NCBI GenBank assembly: GCA_963752855.1
Contig: CAVVZX010000037.1
Span: 1 to 64,000, forward strand
Direction: 5' to 3'
DNA: 64,000 bases
From: DATJPW01 sp963752855
GTDB lineage: Bacteria; Desulfobacterota; Desulfomonilia; Desulfomonilales; Desulfomonilaceae
The position numbers were made by a program, and so were the translations under genes. The notes beneath the pieces were generated by a model, which worked only from the letters and a program-made list of their open reading frames with translations, was not told the DNA's origin and did not search any database. Shown here in pieces: positions 9,563 to 17,390 of this stretch. How positions within the stretch are numbered: position 1 is the stretch's first letter; every line of letters starts with the position of its first letter.

Positions 9563-10168
9563 ATGAGAAATCTTAATCACACCGCCGGCAGACTCACAAA
9601 CAGGTGGTGGAAATTACCAATTCTTGTCTTTTTGCTTATGGTTCTTGGGATTTTCTTCTCACCGGCCGAATCCGCAGCGCAGGCACCGCCGCCACGTGGC
9701 CAGAGCCTGCAAATGATAAGACCGCTCGTACCACAACCGGAACCACCTGTTGAGAAGGAAATCAGAGAGAACAGACAGGCGATAGAGAAGAACAAACGAG
9801 AGTTGGAAAGGAAGATAGCAGCACAGCAGCTCCTTGCGTCCTATAAAGAAGACAAGATGAGAAGTGCCATAAGGCTGAACCGTTACATGTCTGTTCTAGT
9901 GAAATGGGCGGGGAAATCAGCAGGAGCACTTGAACCAGTTTCAGTCAAAAAGCCGAATGGGGAGAAGGACGAGTGGGTCTTGTATAGGATGCAGAAGAAA
10001 ACAAATAAAGATTTTTGCGACGAATGCTTCAAGGTTGATGAAGAGGGGCTTCCCGTTAATGACCTAAGAGGCTGCATAGAACGGGCTCATACCGAATGGG
10101 GCTACTTTGTGAGTCAAGATGAGTCGATTTCAACCATGCTCAACATGAAGAAGGGGGGAAAGAAATGA
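9563..10168 (+). CDS. Exported coiled-coil protein with C-terminal Cys motif, unknown function
   Basis: A 201-residue protein. The ATG at 9563 follows a GAGAGG site, and the product opens with a signal peptide or membrane anchor (LPILVFLLMVLGIFF, AESAAQA). A proline-rich linker is followed by a highly charged, probably coiled-coil segment (about residues 60-100, EKEIRENRQAIEKNKREL). The C-terminal third carries FCDECF and GCIERAHTEWGYF. That last part is repeated, diverged, at 10660-10845. The stop overlaps the next start (ATGA), so the two are coupled. Probably periplasmic or anchored in the inner membrane, next to the barrel gene. Family unknown to me. Confidence 0.6.
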   Translation: MRNLNHTAGRLTNRWWKLPILVFLLMVLGIFFSPAESAAQAPPPRGQSLQMIRPLVPQPEPPVEKEIRENRQAIEKNKRELERKIAAQQLLASYKEDKMRSAIRLNRYMSVLVKWAGKSAGALEPVSVKKPNGEKDEWVLYRMQKKTNKDFCDECFKVDEEGLPVNDLRGCIERAHTEWGYFVSQDESISTMLNMKKGGKK

Positions 10169-10509
10169 AGGACGAGCAGAATGAAATGAAGGATGTTTCA
10201 ATTTCAACACTAAAGGATGTGGTCGGTAAGATTCTGTCCCGTTTAGTGGAACTGAAGCCTGACCCTGTGGAAATTGCGGATTATGATGAGTATTGGGACA
10301 TTCAAGAACCCTCTTTGCGGTACAGCGGTCAGCGGCCTAGCCCAGAGGCCTTGAGTGATAAATCGTTGAGTAAAGACTGGAAGATCATCCAGAAAATACA
10401 GAACAATCCGAAAGAGCATTTGAAGAATCTGGTCGAGGCCTCTAATTTGCTGAGGGGTATAGCTGACCACCTGAATGTCATATTAGACCGCGGGAAAGGG
10501 GAGGCATAG
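10165..10509 (+). CDS. Small acidic protein, free-standing copy of the CHAT protein's N-terminal domain
   Basis: A 114-residue soluble protein. Its core (YDEYWDIQEPSLRYSGQ, then LSDKSLSKDWK and EHLKNLVEASNLLR) is nearly identical to the first 100 or so residues of the CHAT-domain protein starting at 10846, including a 48-base identical DNA stretch (10283-10330 and 10946-10993). It therefore arose by a recent tandem duplication. It overlaps the upstream gene by 4 bases (ATGA). A stand-alone copy of a protease's N-terminal domain could act as adaptor, inhibitor or decoy; that is inference. Otherwise the family is unknown. Confidence 0.65.
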   Translation: MKDEQNEMKDVSISTLKDVVGKILSRLVELKPDPVEIADYDEYWDIQEPSLRYSGQRPSPEALSDKSLSKDWKIIQKIQNNPKEHLKNLVEASNLLRGIADHLNVILDRGKGEA

Positions 10510-10597
10510 GCGCTGACTTAACATGGGCAACCCACTGACACCATTAGATGAGGTCTTTTGAGATCCCTTAATGATTCCCATCTAAAGTTAGTGCCTA
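10507..10597. repeat. 91-bp element with imperfect 21-bp terminal inverted repeats
   Basis: TAGGCGCTGACTTAACATGGG (10507-10527) faces the reverse complement of TAGGCACTAACTTTAGATGGG (10577-10597), 17 of 21 positions matching. It begins at the stop codon of the small protein gene and lies between the two copies of the duplicated module. The same end sequence, TAGGCGTTGACTTAAC, recurs at 23121. A MITE-like element is likely; no transposase is present. Confidence 0.5.
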
Positions 10598-10649
10598 CGC
10601 GAATTAGGGGTGAATAGACGAAGCCCGTAAACCGGGCAGAATGCAATGC

Positions 10650-10845
10650 CAGATAAGGATTGTACAAGTTCTCGCATAACTGGTACACGAACAAAGCATT
10701 TTGCCACGAGGGTCAGCACATTGGCAACTCGAAGCGTACCGTGACTGACCTGGCGGAGTGCATAGAGAGAGCGAAGTCCCAATGGAGTAAATTTGCGCTC
10801 AACGATGAAGCGATTAGAAGAATGCTCGGAGAAGGGAGAAAGTGG
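10650..10845 (+). pseudogene. Duplicated, truncated copy of the C-terminal part of the exported coiled-coil protein
   Basis: The translation from about 10660 (LYKFSHNWYTNKAFCHE, then ECIERAKSQWSKF and NDEAIRRML) aligns with the C-terminal end of the 9563-10168 product (LYRMQKKTNKDFCDE, GCIERAHTEWGYF, QDESISTML). It lacks signal peptide and coiled coil and has no ribosome-binding site of its own, so it looks like the left end of a tandem duplication. It stays in frame with the CHAT gene, so a fused product starting at the TTG at 10660 is formally possible. Confidence 0.6.
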
Positions 10846-13066
10846 ATGGAAACAGTGATTTTAATTTCAGAGCTACGGGCACTGATTGCTGAGATGCTGT
10901 CGTATTTAGAGGAGCTGGGGCATGACTCTGTGACAATTGGGTGGGATGAGTATTGGGACATTCAAGAACCCTCTTTGCGGTACAGCGGTCAGCATCCTGG
11001 CCCAGATGCTTTGAGTGATAAATCGTTGAGTAAAGACTGGAAGACCATCCAGAGCATACAAGACAATCCGAAAAAGCATTTGAAGAATCTGGTCGAGGCA
11101 TCTAATTTGCTGAGGGCCATAGGTGACTATCTTCCTCATTTGTTAGGACCTGATTTGTGGGAAGAGCGGGGTGGAGAGGGTGCTTTCGATCTGGTAAGGG
11201 CATCAACAATTAGAACACCAAAGGGGGCTTATCGAGCTTATTCGGAAGACGTCTATGAAAGCGCAAGCCTGGAGGAACCCGAGCCTGAATCTGCCGTTGC
11301 CGGTGCACGGTATTCGAATGTGTGCCTCACTGAAGGCGAAGCTCGCTCTGTGGTCCCCCAAAAGATGCAACTGGGGACGAGCCGAAATTACGACTTGAGG
11401 CTCGACATAGGACCGTTGTCTGCGGTCAGTGTGGTCACGAACACAGTCGTCTTTCCGGTAGACCTTCTCCCCAGGAGCGACGATGGGTACTGGTTAGAAG
11501 TGATCGCCGCTAGCGATGAATTCAGTATCGAACCTGGGCCGTATAGTTTGTTTCTGCCGAATACTGGTCCCAGTTGGGTATGTAATTGCGCCCCAGGAGG
11601 GGAACATTCGTGCGATCAGCACTCACGGAGGGATCATCTCTTCATCCCGATAAAGGTGCCCGACAAGTCTGGGACCGCGCATGTGCGTATCGCTTTCTAT
11701 TTCTCGAAAAACCTTATCCAATCGCAGTTGCTGACAGCTGAAGTCGCTGATGAACCGCAACTGGGCTCGGGCTACAGCTCTTTGATCGACTACTCCCTGA
11801 CCGCAAGTCTGCGAGATGTCAGCTTTCTCCCACAGCGCTCTGTCAACATTATGACAAATGCGGACAGCGCCAGCGCCCATCAGCTTGTTATCAACAGTGG
11901 CCTAAATGAAGCGATCATATTCAATCCGACCGAAGGCAAGGTCAAGTCTGCTCTGGAGGCGGCGCGCAAGGCTTTGAGCGACATGCACTTTAAAGTATTT
12001 GGCGGCGAGTTGGGAGCCTCTCTCCAGTACGAGAACCTGTATGACCAGAATAACTCCAAGCCCAAAAAGAAATTCATCGAGGATCTCAAAAGCTTGGCCC
12101 CTCTAGGTTACAAGCTCTATGACGCGATGTTGTACGACAAGGACCAGCGTGAAGAGTTGAAGGAATACCTGAAGCAAGCTGATGCCAAAATCCAGGTGTC
12201 ACGACCTAAGGGCAGCGATCTTACATTCCCTTGGGCGCTAATGTACGAGATTCCGTTGGTTGCGGACCAGCGCCAACACAAAATCTGTCGCATTTTGGAC
12301 GAATGGAATGGAACGCCATTTTCCGGCGAGCCGAATCTCTGCCCTTATGAGGCCGAACATCAGATCAACACTATTTGTCCATTCGGTTTCTGGGGTTTCA
12401 GATATGTCATCGAACAGCCCCCTTCCATGCCATCTGACCGCAAACTCCCTGACAAAATCCCGACCGGTTCCGGGCCGATGGAGATTGTTGTGGCTCGGAG
12501 CATTAAGCTGGACATGGAATTAAGCAAGAGCCATTTGGAATCTATCAGGAAAAACCTGCCCACTTTCAGCTTGGTAGACTGTCAGACGTCTAGCGAATGT
12601 TGCTCAAGTCTGGGAGAGCCCGATCTCGAACTGGTCTACTTCTACTGTCATGGCCGAAGAGATGAACAAAAGCAGCCATATTTGGAGATCGGGATAGAGG
12701 ACAAGATCTCCCCTGCCGACATCGGTGCTTGGGATTCCTCCCTGTGGCCTAAAAACCACTGGCGAAAGACCGCTCCGCTGGTCTTTATTAACGGATGCCA
12801 CACCACCGAACTCACGCCGGACCTCCTGGTCAACTTTGTTGACGATTTTGTTGGGAACTACGCGGCTGGAGTTATTGGTCACTGAAACCACAATTCACCA
12901 GAGGATCGCCGGTGAGGCTGCAGAAGTGTTCTTTGATAGCTTTTCTCGGCGGAAATCAGTGGGGGAGGCGATAAGAGAAATGAGGATCCATCTACTCGGA
13001 AAGAGAAATTTGATGGGACTCAGTTATACTCCGTATTGTTCATCGGATTTGCGATTGGCTCCGTAA
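10846..13066 (+). CDS. CHAT-domain (caspase-like) cysteine protease, about 740 residues, one frame break
   Basis: Residues 1-100 are the duplicated DEYWDIQEPSLRY domain. Residues about 150-330 look like beta-sandwich sequence with a CNC/HSCDQH cysteine cluster. The C-terminal region (about 540-740) is a CHAT peptidase. The catalytic His is in LVYFYCHGRRD (His602), the catalytic Cys in LVFINGCHT (Cys651), and the family-typical GVIGTE-like turn and FFDSFSRRKSVGEAI helix follow. A one-base frame break near 12880 separates GVIG from the last part. Start ATG 10846 has a GAAGGGA site 8 bases upstream. CHAT proteases cut specific partner proteins (separase-like, gasdermin-activating, Craspase-type). 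The target here is unknown; the membrane protein 48 bases downstream is the obvious candidate. Confidence 0.75.
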
Positions 13067-13114
13067 GATGGTGTGCACCATCTCATAGTTGAAAGAGTGT
13101 ATAGGAGGTAAACT

Positions 13115-13393
13115 ATGGATATTCCAGCAATTGGAGCTTTTTGTTTCGGCCTGGTAGTTGGTTGGGTCACCTACAGAACTCTCAGGCGAAAGGAAGGAGT
13201 GGCCGCATTGTCCGATATTTCCACGGTGATCGGGGCGGTCGGGGGCGGCGCAGTAGTCGCTGTCGTTGGGAAGGAATTGTTTGCGTTCTATTCTATAGGC
13301 TTGACAATCGGCTTCTTCCTTTACTTCATCGTAGGAATGGCGGTGTATGGCAAAGACGCCGCAGGCCCATGGATGGGGAACATGGGGGACTAG
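13115..13393 (+). CDS. Small three-segment membrane protein downstream of the CHAT protease
   Basis: A 92-residue protein with three hydrophobic stretches (about residues 4-24, 38-52 and 54-78) joined by short loops (YRTLRRKEGVA between the first two). A strong ribosome-binding site (ATAGGAGG) precedes the ATG, and the gene starts 48 bases after the CHAT gene on the same strand, so co-transcription is likely. Size and topology resemble holin-like or channel-like effectors, but there is no sequence match to a family I know. It converges on the DHH gene, whose stop lies 7 bases downstream. Confidence 0.7.
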   Translation: MDIPAIGAFCFGLVVGWVTYRTLRRKEGVAALSDISTVIGAVGGGAVVAVVGKELFAFYSIGLTIGFFLYFIVGMAVYGKDAAGPWMGNMGD

Positions 13394-13399
13394 CTGCTC

Positions 13400-14467
13400 T
13401 TACGCAGCCTCGGCAGCTCCGAAAATGGGCCGGGGCTGTGTTCCTCCTCTTTCGATAACGCACAGGAACCGATGGATAAGCCTGGTCGCGAGTTCCTTTC
13501 TCTCATCGGGCTTGAGGCCATTGAGAGGAACTTGTCCTCCTGCCATACCTCTGTGGCCGCCGGCGGACCCGTTGTTGCCGATAGTCCGGCGTAGGACCGT
13601 GCCGGCCTTGTACGAGCGAGCGGTCGATCTGCAGGAGACAATCATCAGGTTTCCTCTTTCTCCCAGGCATAGCGACCAGCTTATCCCGTCAAGACGGAGC
13701 AACAGGTCCGCCAATTCCGGTATGATAGCTTCAGACTGGATTTTGCCCAGATAGCTGACGGCTACGTCCCGATGAAGAACGGTCCGGGCCAAGCCGCGCT
13801 GATACTCTTCCAAATATTCGGGCGAAAGAGTAGGCTTCTCGATCCACCCCAGGACTCGAGGATTCGTCAGCGGGAAAAGATAAGAGAATGCTCGAAAATC
13901 GGCATTGGAAGCTCCCCTCACCAGCGAGTTAGTATCAGTCTTGATCCCGTAAACAAGAGCGTTGGCCACAGACCTGGTAGGAGTCAACTCCGCCGCGACC
14001 AGATATTCGGTGACTATGGTCGATGTGGCTCCGTAGTCCGGTCGAACATCTCGGAATTGCGCCTTAAAAGACGCCTTACGTAAAGGGTGGTGATCAATCA
14101 CCGCGAGCGGAGATTCTCGTCGCGAATCCAGAAGATGGTTGCCCGTCCCGGGCTGAGCGTCCATGAGAACGATGCCGTAGTACTTCGACGGATCAATACT
14201 GGGAAAACGGGTCATTTTGATTCGCAGTCTCTTGATCATGGCCTTGTTTTCCGCGCGGGTTACCACTCCCCCGTAACCTATAACGGCTCGAATCCCGAAT
14301 TTCTTGTGCAATAGGAACTGAAAACCGTATGCGCCGGCTATACTGTCCGGGTCCGGATTGTTGTGGCACAGGATCAGCACTCGCTTACGTCCGGCGCCGT
14401 TAAGAACGCCGGCAAGTTCGTCGAGTTTACTACCGCATCGGCTTACGTCCCATCTAGACGTGTTCAT
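13400..14467 (-). CDS. DHH-family phosphoesterase (NrnA-like oligoribonuclease / PAP phosphatase type)
   Basis: 355 residues. The N-terminal DHH domain shows ILCHNNPDPDSIAGAYG (metal-binding His and Asp residues, about 33-49), VLMDAQPG and the namesake VIDHHPLR (about 123-130). The C-terminal DHHA1 domain ends in GGHRGMAGGQV (about 303-313), the substrate-binding glycine motif. Such enzymes use two Mn ions to degrade short oligoribonucleotides or pAp, or cyclic-di-AMP in some subgroups; which applies cannot be read here. Length is typical and the gene is intact. It is convergent with the CHAT cluster. Confidence 0.85.
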   Translation of the reverse strand: MNTSRWDVSRCGSKLDELAGVLNGAGRKRVLILCHNNPDPDSIAGAYGFQFLLHKKFGIRAVIGYGGVVTRAENKAMIKRLRIKMTRFPSIDPSKYYGIVLMDAQPGTGNHLLDSRRESPLAVIDHHPLRKASFKAQFRDVRPDYGATSTIVTEYLVAAELTPTRSVANALVYGIKTDTNSLVRGASNADFRAFSYLFPLTNPRVLGWIEKPTLSPEYLEEYQRGLARTVLHRDVAVSYLGKIQSEAIIPELADLLLRLDGISWSLCLGERGNLMIVSCRSTARSYKAGTVLRRTIGNNGSAGGHRGMAGGQVPLNGLKPDERKELATRLIHRFLCVIERGGTQPRPIFGAAEAA

Positions 14468-14595
14468 GGCTAAGCCAGTCTTGGTTCAAAGAGTCCGGGG
14501 GATTTATTGCAATCCAGGGTCCCTCGGAGCGCTTTCCCGGCCCCCAGGCGAAAAACTCCTGTAATATACAGAAACGTAAGTCATGCGAGACCCGG

Positions 14596-15145
14596 ATGCA
14601 AGTATTATTAGATGGCGGTTTCGAGAAGGTTGGAAAAATTTCGAATGACTGTGAGTACCCCTCTGCTCGTCATTCTCGCGCAATCGACCCCCGCAAAAAG
14701 AAAAACAATGAGATGGTAACACTGTTGAAAGCGCAGGGAGCGGACCAATCACAAGCTTTGGTAATTGCCGCTTTTCAGCCCAAAGACGAGGATCTTGAGT
14801 TGCTCAAGAGCCTACTGGATGGCGGGGCGAGCGTTAACACAAGGAAACGACCGCTAGGCATGACGGCCTTGATGTTTGCGTGCATGTGGGGTAAAACCGC
14901 CTCGGTAAGACTCTTCCTGGAGAACGGCGCTGATATTGGTCTGCAAGTAGGGGGGAGCGGTAGGGTGGACGGCCTTGATGTTTGCTTCCCAGCCAGGTCG
15001 CTTCGAGATCGTAAGGATTCTCTTGGAGAAATGGGCCGGCGTGAACATAAGGGACAATAAGGGCAACACAGCATTGACGTTCGCTTCAAGCAAAGGTCAC
15101 ACCAGGATCGTGGAATTACTGAAAGCCCACGGCGCTACGGAATAA
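14596..15145 (+). CDS. Short ankyrin-repeat protein with one frame break
   Basis: Ankyrin repeats are clear: LLKSLLDGGASVNTRKR, GMTALMFACMWGKTASVRLF, then after a frame change near 14955 a further WTALMFASQPGRFEIVRILL repeat and a last NTALTFASSKGHTRIVELL repeat ending at TAA 15143-15145. Roughly four repeats in about 180 residues, with no signal peptide visible; the N-terminal 30 residues do not look like repeats and may hold another break. Ankyrin proteins mediate protein-protein contacts. The partner is unknown. A second small ankyrin gene lies at 47434. Confidence 0.6.
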
Positions 15146-15211
15146 GCCGCCAGCGGCGAGCTGCGAGAAAGGGCCTTTATCATCAAATTCCCTGGGATAG
15201 GAGGATATTTG

Positions 15212-15289
15212 ATGAGCGCTATGGTGTCGCTGCTGCTCGAGAGCGGAAAGAAGTATACGTATAATGCACCGACAACGCATGAACATTAA
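15212..15289 (+). CDS. Possible 25-residue leader peptide before the ABC permease
   Basis: A perfect AGGAGG (15199-15204) lies 7 bases before an ATG that opens a 25-codon frame ending in TAA at 15287-15289, inside the 5' end of the permease gene, whose own start has only a weak ribosome-binding site. The peptide begins MSAMVSLLLESGKK and resembles nothing I know. It may act as a translational-coupling leader or be a relic of a deleted upstream gene. The signal is real, the function inferred. Confidence 0.35.
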   Translation: MSAMVSLLLESGKKYTYNAPTTHEH

Positions 15290-16082
15290 TCGCATTGCAG
15301 CAATCGTGCTTCGTCAGTTCTACCTTATACGGGGAAGTCTCTCTCGTGTATTACCGATGTTTGCGTGGATCGTCATTGATATAGTGCTATGGGGATTCAT
15401 CACCAAATATTTAAACGCGCTCACTGCCTCCAGCTTCAATTTTGTCCCGACTCTCCTGGGAGCGGTCCTTCTGTGGGACTTCTTTATGCGTGTTATGCAA
15501 GGAGTGACGTTGGCGTTTTTTGAGGATGTTTGGTCACGCAATTTCCTCAATATTTTCGCGGCGCCGGTTTCGGTATGGGAATATGTCAGCGGCCTGGTGA
15601 TCTCCAGTATTGCGACCAGCTCGGTTGGACTGATGGTGATGCTCGTCTTGGCGAGCGCTGTTTTTGGCTTGTCATTCTTTGCCTACGGCATAGCGCTCAT
15701 CCCGTTCCTTCTCATCCTGTTCCTATTCGGGATCGCCCTTGGGATATTGGCAAGCGCAATGGTGCTTCGACTTGGCCCGGCGTCGGAGTGGTTCGTTTGG
15801 CCCATTCCCGCGCTCATCTCGCCGTTCGCCGGAGTTTTTTATCCGCTTTCAACGCTCCCGCAGTGGATGCAATACCTGTCGCATCTACTGCCGCCGTCTT
15901 ATGTATTCGAGGCGATGCGAGGGATCATTTCGGGGGGCCCGGTTTCGCAAACGGGCCTGCTTTGGGGGGGAGGTCTTGCCCTGCTTTATGTGCTGCTCGC
16001 TTGCCGATTCTTTGTCAGCACTTATCGTCATGCCTTGCGCTCCGGTATTATCGCCCGTTTCAGCGCAGAAACTTTGAGCTAG
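15264..16082 (+). CDS. ABC-2 type transporter permease
   Basis: 272 residues with about six membrane spans. The ABC-2 fold is recognised from the N-terminal LRQFYLIRGSLSRVL amphipathic start, the central IALGILASAMVLRLGPASEW, and the conserved SPFAGVFYPLSTLPQWMQYL and LPPSYVFEAMRGII blocks near the C-terminus. Such permeases export lipids, polysaccharides or drugs with a separate ATPase. None is adjacent; the only ABC-2-like ATPase in the window is at 50842. The start may be ATG 15264 or ATG 15279. Confidence 0.8.
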   Translation: MHRQRMNINRIAAIVLRQFYLIRGSLSRVLPMFAWIVIDIVLWGFITKYLNALTASSFNFVPTLLGAVLLWDFFMRVMQGVTLAFFEDVWSRNFLNIFAAPVSVWEYVSGLVISSIATSSVGLMVMLVLASAVFGLSFFAYGIALIPFLLILFLFGIALGILASAMVLRLGPASEWFVWPIPALISPFAGVFYPLSTLPQWMQYLSHLLPPSYVFEAMRGIISGGPVSQTGLLWGGGLALLYVLLACRFFVSTYRHALRSGIIARFSAETLS

Positions 16083-16086
16083 GACT

Positions 16087-16536
16087 TCACTGGCAACTTC
16101 TCAGTCGATTTAATACTGTTATTGTGGCTGTGGGAGCAGCGACGGTGAGATTCTCCCCCCAACATTGAATTATGCAAGATATATCCGCGCGCCACCGTTC
16201 AATCTTTCTGATGGCTTCGGCTTCCCACGGAAGCCACGTGGAACGTTTGCGGAGCCTAAGTGAAGCCTCCAATTCCGGCGGCACCGGTGGTATTAAGCAT
16301 TCTGATTCGTCTGCTTCGCACCCATTCAGAAATCGGGTTAAAATTCCCAGCTGGCGCCGATTCAGTTTACCTCTAAGATTGCAGAGCCGGTTTTCTAATA
16401 TTTGTTCAAGTGGCTCCGTGACATTGTTATTTTTTTGCCTACAGTTGATCAGTTCGCATAAAAACTTGTAATTCTCTCTGAATTCTGCCGGAATACTTGC
16501 CAGATCCAGTTCTTGGGCAGTTTTATCAAGTTTCAT
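16087..16536 (-). CDS. Hypothetical protein, 149 residues
   Basis: A soluble, probably helical protein with AGGGAG 7 bases before its ATG, which supports translation. It contains LCELINCRQK, NRLCNLRGKLNRRQL and WLPWEAEAIRKIERW. No signal peptide, membrane span or family I recognise. It is convergent with the ABC-2 permease, the stops lying 4 bases apart. Probably a single-gene unit. Confidence 0.5.
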   Translation of the reverse strand: MKLDKTAQELDLASIPAEFRENYKFLCELINCRQKNNNVTEPLEQILENRLCNLRGKLNRRQLGILTRFLNGCEADESECLIPPVPPELEASLRLRKRSTWLPWEAEAIRKIERWRADISCIIQCWGENLTVAAPTATITVLNRLRSCQ

Positions 16537-16628
16537 TAAGCGCTCCCTGTCGCCTCGATTAAATTCATCGGAGGCCCCATACCCACATCAGCCTGCGAAC
16601 GTCAGGCATCGGGGGGATGCGCTAGCAC

Positions 16629-16648
16629 CTTGACATACCATTGTCAAG
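16629..16648. promoter_or_regulatory. Palindromic operator-like site overlapping a TTGACA box
   Basis: CTTGACA-TACCAT-TGTCAAG is a perfect 7-bp inverted repeat with a 6-bp spacer, so TTGACA is present on both strands. It lies in the divergent gap between 16087-16536 (minus) and downstream sequence. It could be a regulator binding site or promoter element; no clear -10 box accompanies it. Confidence 0.35.
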
Positions 16649-16869
16649 TATTGCTTTTAGAGTTTATTTTAGTTAGCTGATATCATTGCTTAATTACAAG
16701 CACAGCAAGAGCCGATCCCAAGGGCGATAGATAGTTGCCCGGTAATTCATGCACACCGAGTTAGGCGTTAGGTTAGAGTGAGCGGCAGCTAATTTCTTGT
16801 GGAGTTAAGCGAACAATCCATTAATTAACAGACGGATTGCTTTGGCTCAGCAGGCAGTCCGAGTGGCTC

Positions 16870-16934
16870 TTTCTTGCAAGAAAACCGCAGCTTTCTGAAA
16901 GGGGGTCCAGGGAGAAAACTCTTTTTCTCCTTGG
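16870..16934. repeat. Two hairpins, diverged member of the TTTTGCAAAA palindrome family
   Basis: TTTCTTGCAAGAAA (16870-16883) is a perfect palindrome. It is followed by CCAGGGAGAAAA (16907-16918), CTCT loop and TTTTCTCCTTGG (16923-16934), a 12-bp stem with one G-U pair, and then TCCTCCTTCTGAAAG. The arrangement matches the better-preserved copies at 20408 and 28219. Confidence 0.5.
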
Positions 16935-17011
16935 TTGTCCTCCTTCTGAAAGTCGTTTCTCCTCTCACAACCGGAGCTAATGCCCTAATATGATTAATAA
17001 ATACCACGATT

Positions 17012-17314
17012 CTATCTGGAGCCCGCGCCGTCCCGGTAAAGTTGCTGGTGCTTCTTTAGCACTTCAGGATCTATCTTAATTTTGCCTTCGTATTTTTTCT
17101 GATAATCTTCCAGGCTTTTCTTTTCCTCATAAGAAAAGACCGTTGTCTCGATGAGGCCGACGATTCGTTCGCCCTCGGGCAGTTCCCTGACAAAAGCCAC
17201 ACCGCTCATAAGCGTCGGTTGGTTGACCCTGACTCCATGTATGTAACATCCCAGCACAATTCCGATTCCTGCCAGGAACCCGAAATAAATTACATAGAGA
17301 AAGATTTTCAACAT
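17012..17314 (-). CDS. Small membrane-anchored protein of unknown function
   Basis: A 100-residue product. I take ATG 17314 because a strong GGAGGGG lies just upstream and the N-terminus is then a membrane anchor (MLKIFLYVIYFGFLAGIGIV). The rest is a soluble, charged tail (KKSLEDYQKKYEGKI). It lies 76 bases downstream of the prenyltransferase gene on the same strand and is probably in its operon. No family recognised. Confidence 0.55.
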   Translation of the reverse strand: MLKIFLYVIYFGFLAGIGIVLGCYIHGVRVNQPTLMSGVAFVRELPEGERIVGLIETTVFSYEEKKSLEDYQKKYEGKIKIDPEVLKKHQQLYRDGAGSR

Positions 17315-17390
17315 AACGGTTCCCCTCCGGAGTGGCGCGTCATGGGTTTGCGCCGATGAACGGTCGGATTCGGATTTTGCGTTCCTCGCT

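Larger units (their letters stand above)
16537..17011. other. Intergenic region with hairpins
   Basis: About 475 bases without a convincing gene. It holds the CTTGACA palindrome and the two hairpins listed separately. A 60-codon open frame on the minus strand near 16825-17007 is built mainly from the hairpin sequence and is not considered real. Confidence 0.5.

Noticed and set aside
10660..10845. Extended start of the CHAT protease at 10660
   Set aside because: No ribosome-binding site there, and the residues match the end of the duplicated upstream gene; ATG 10846 has a good site.
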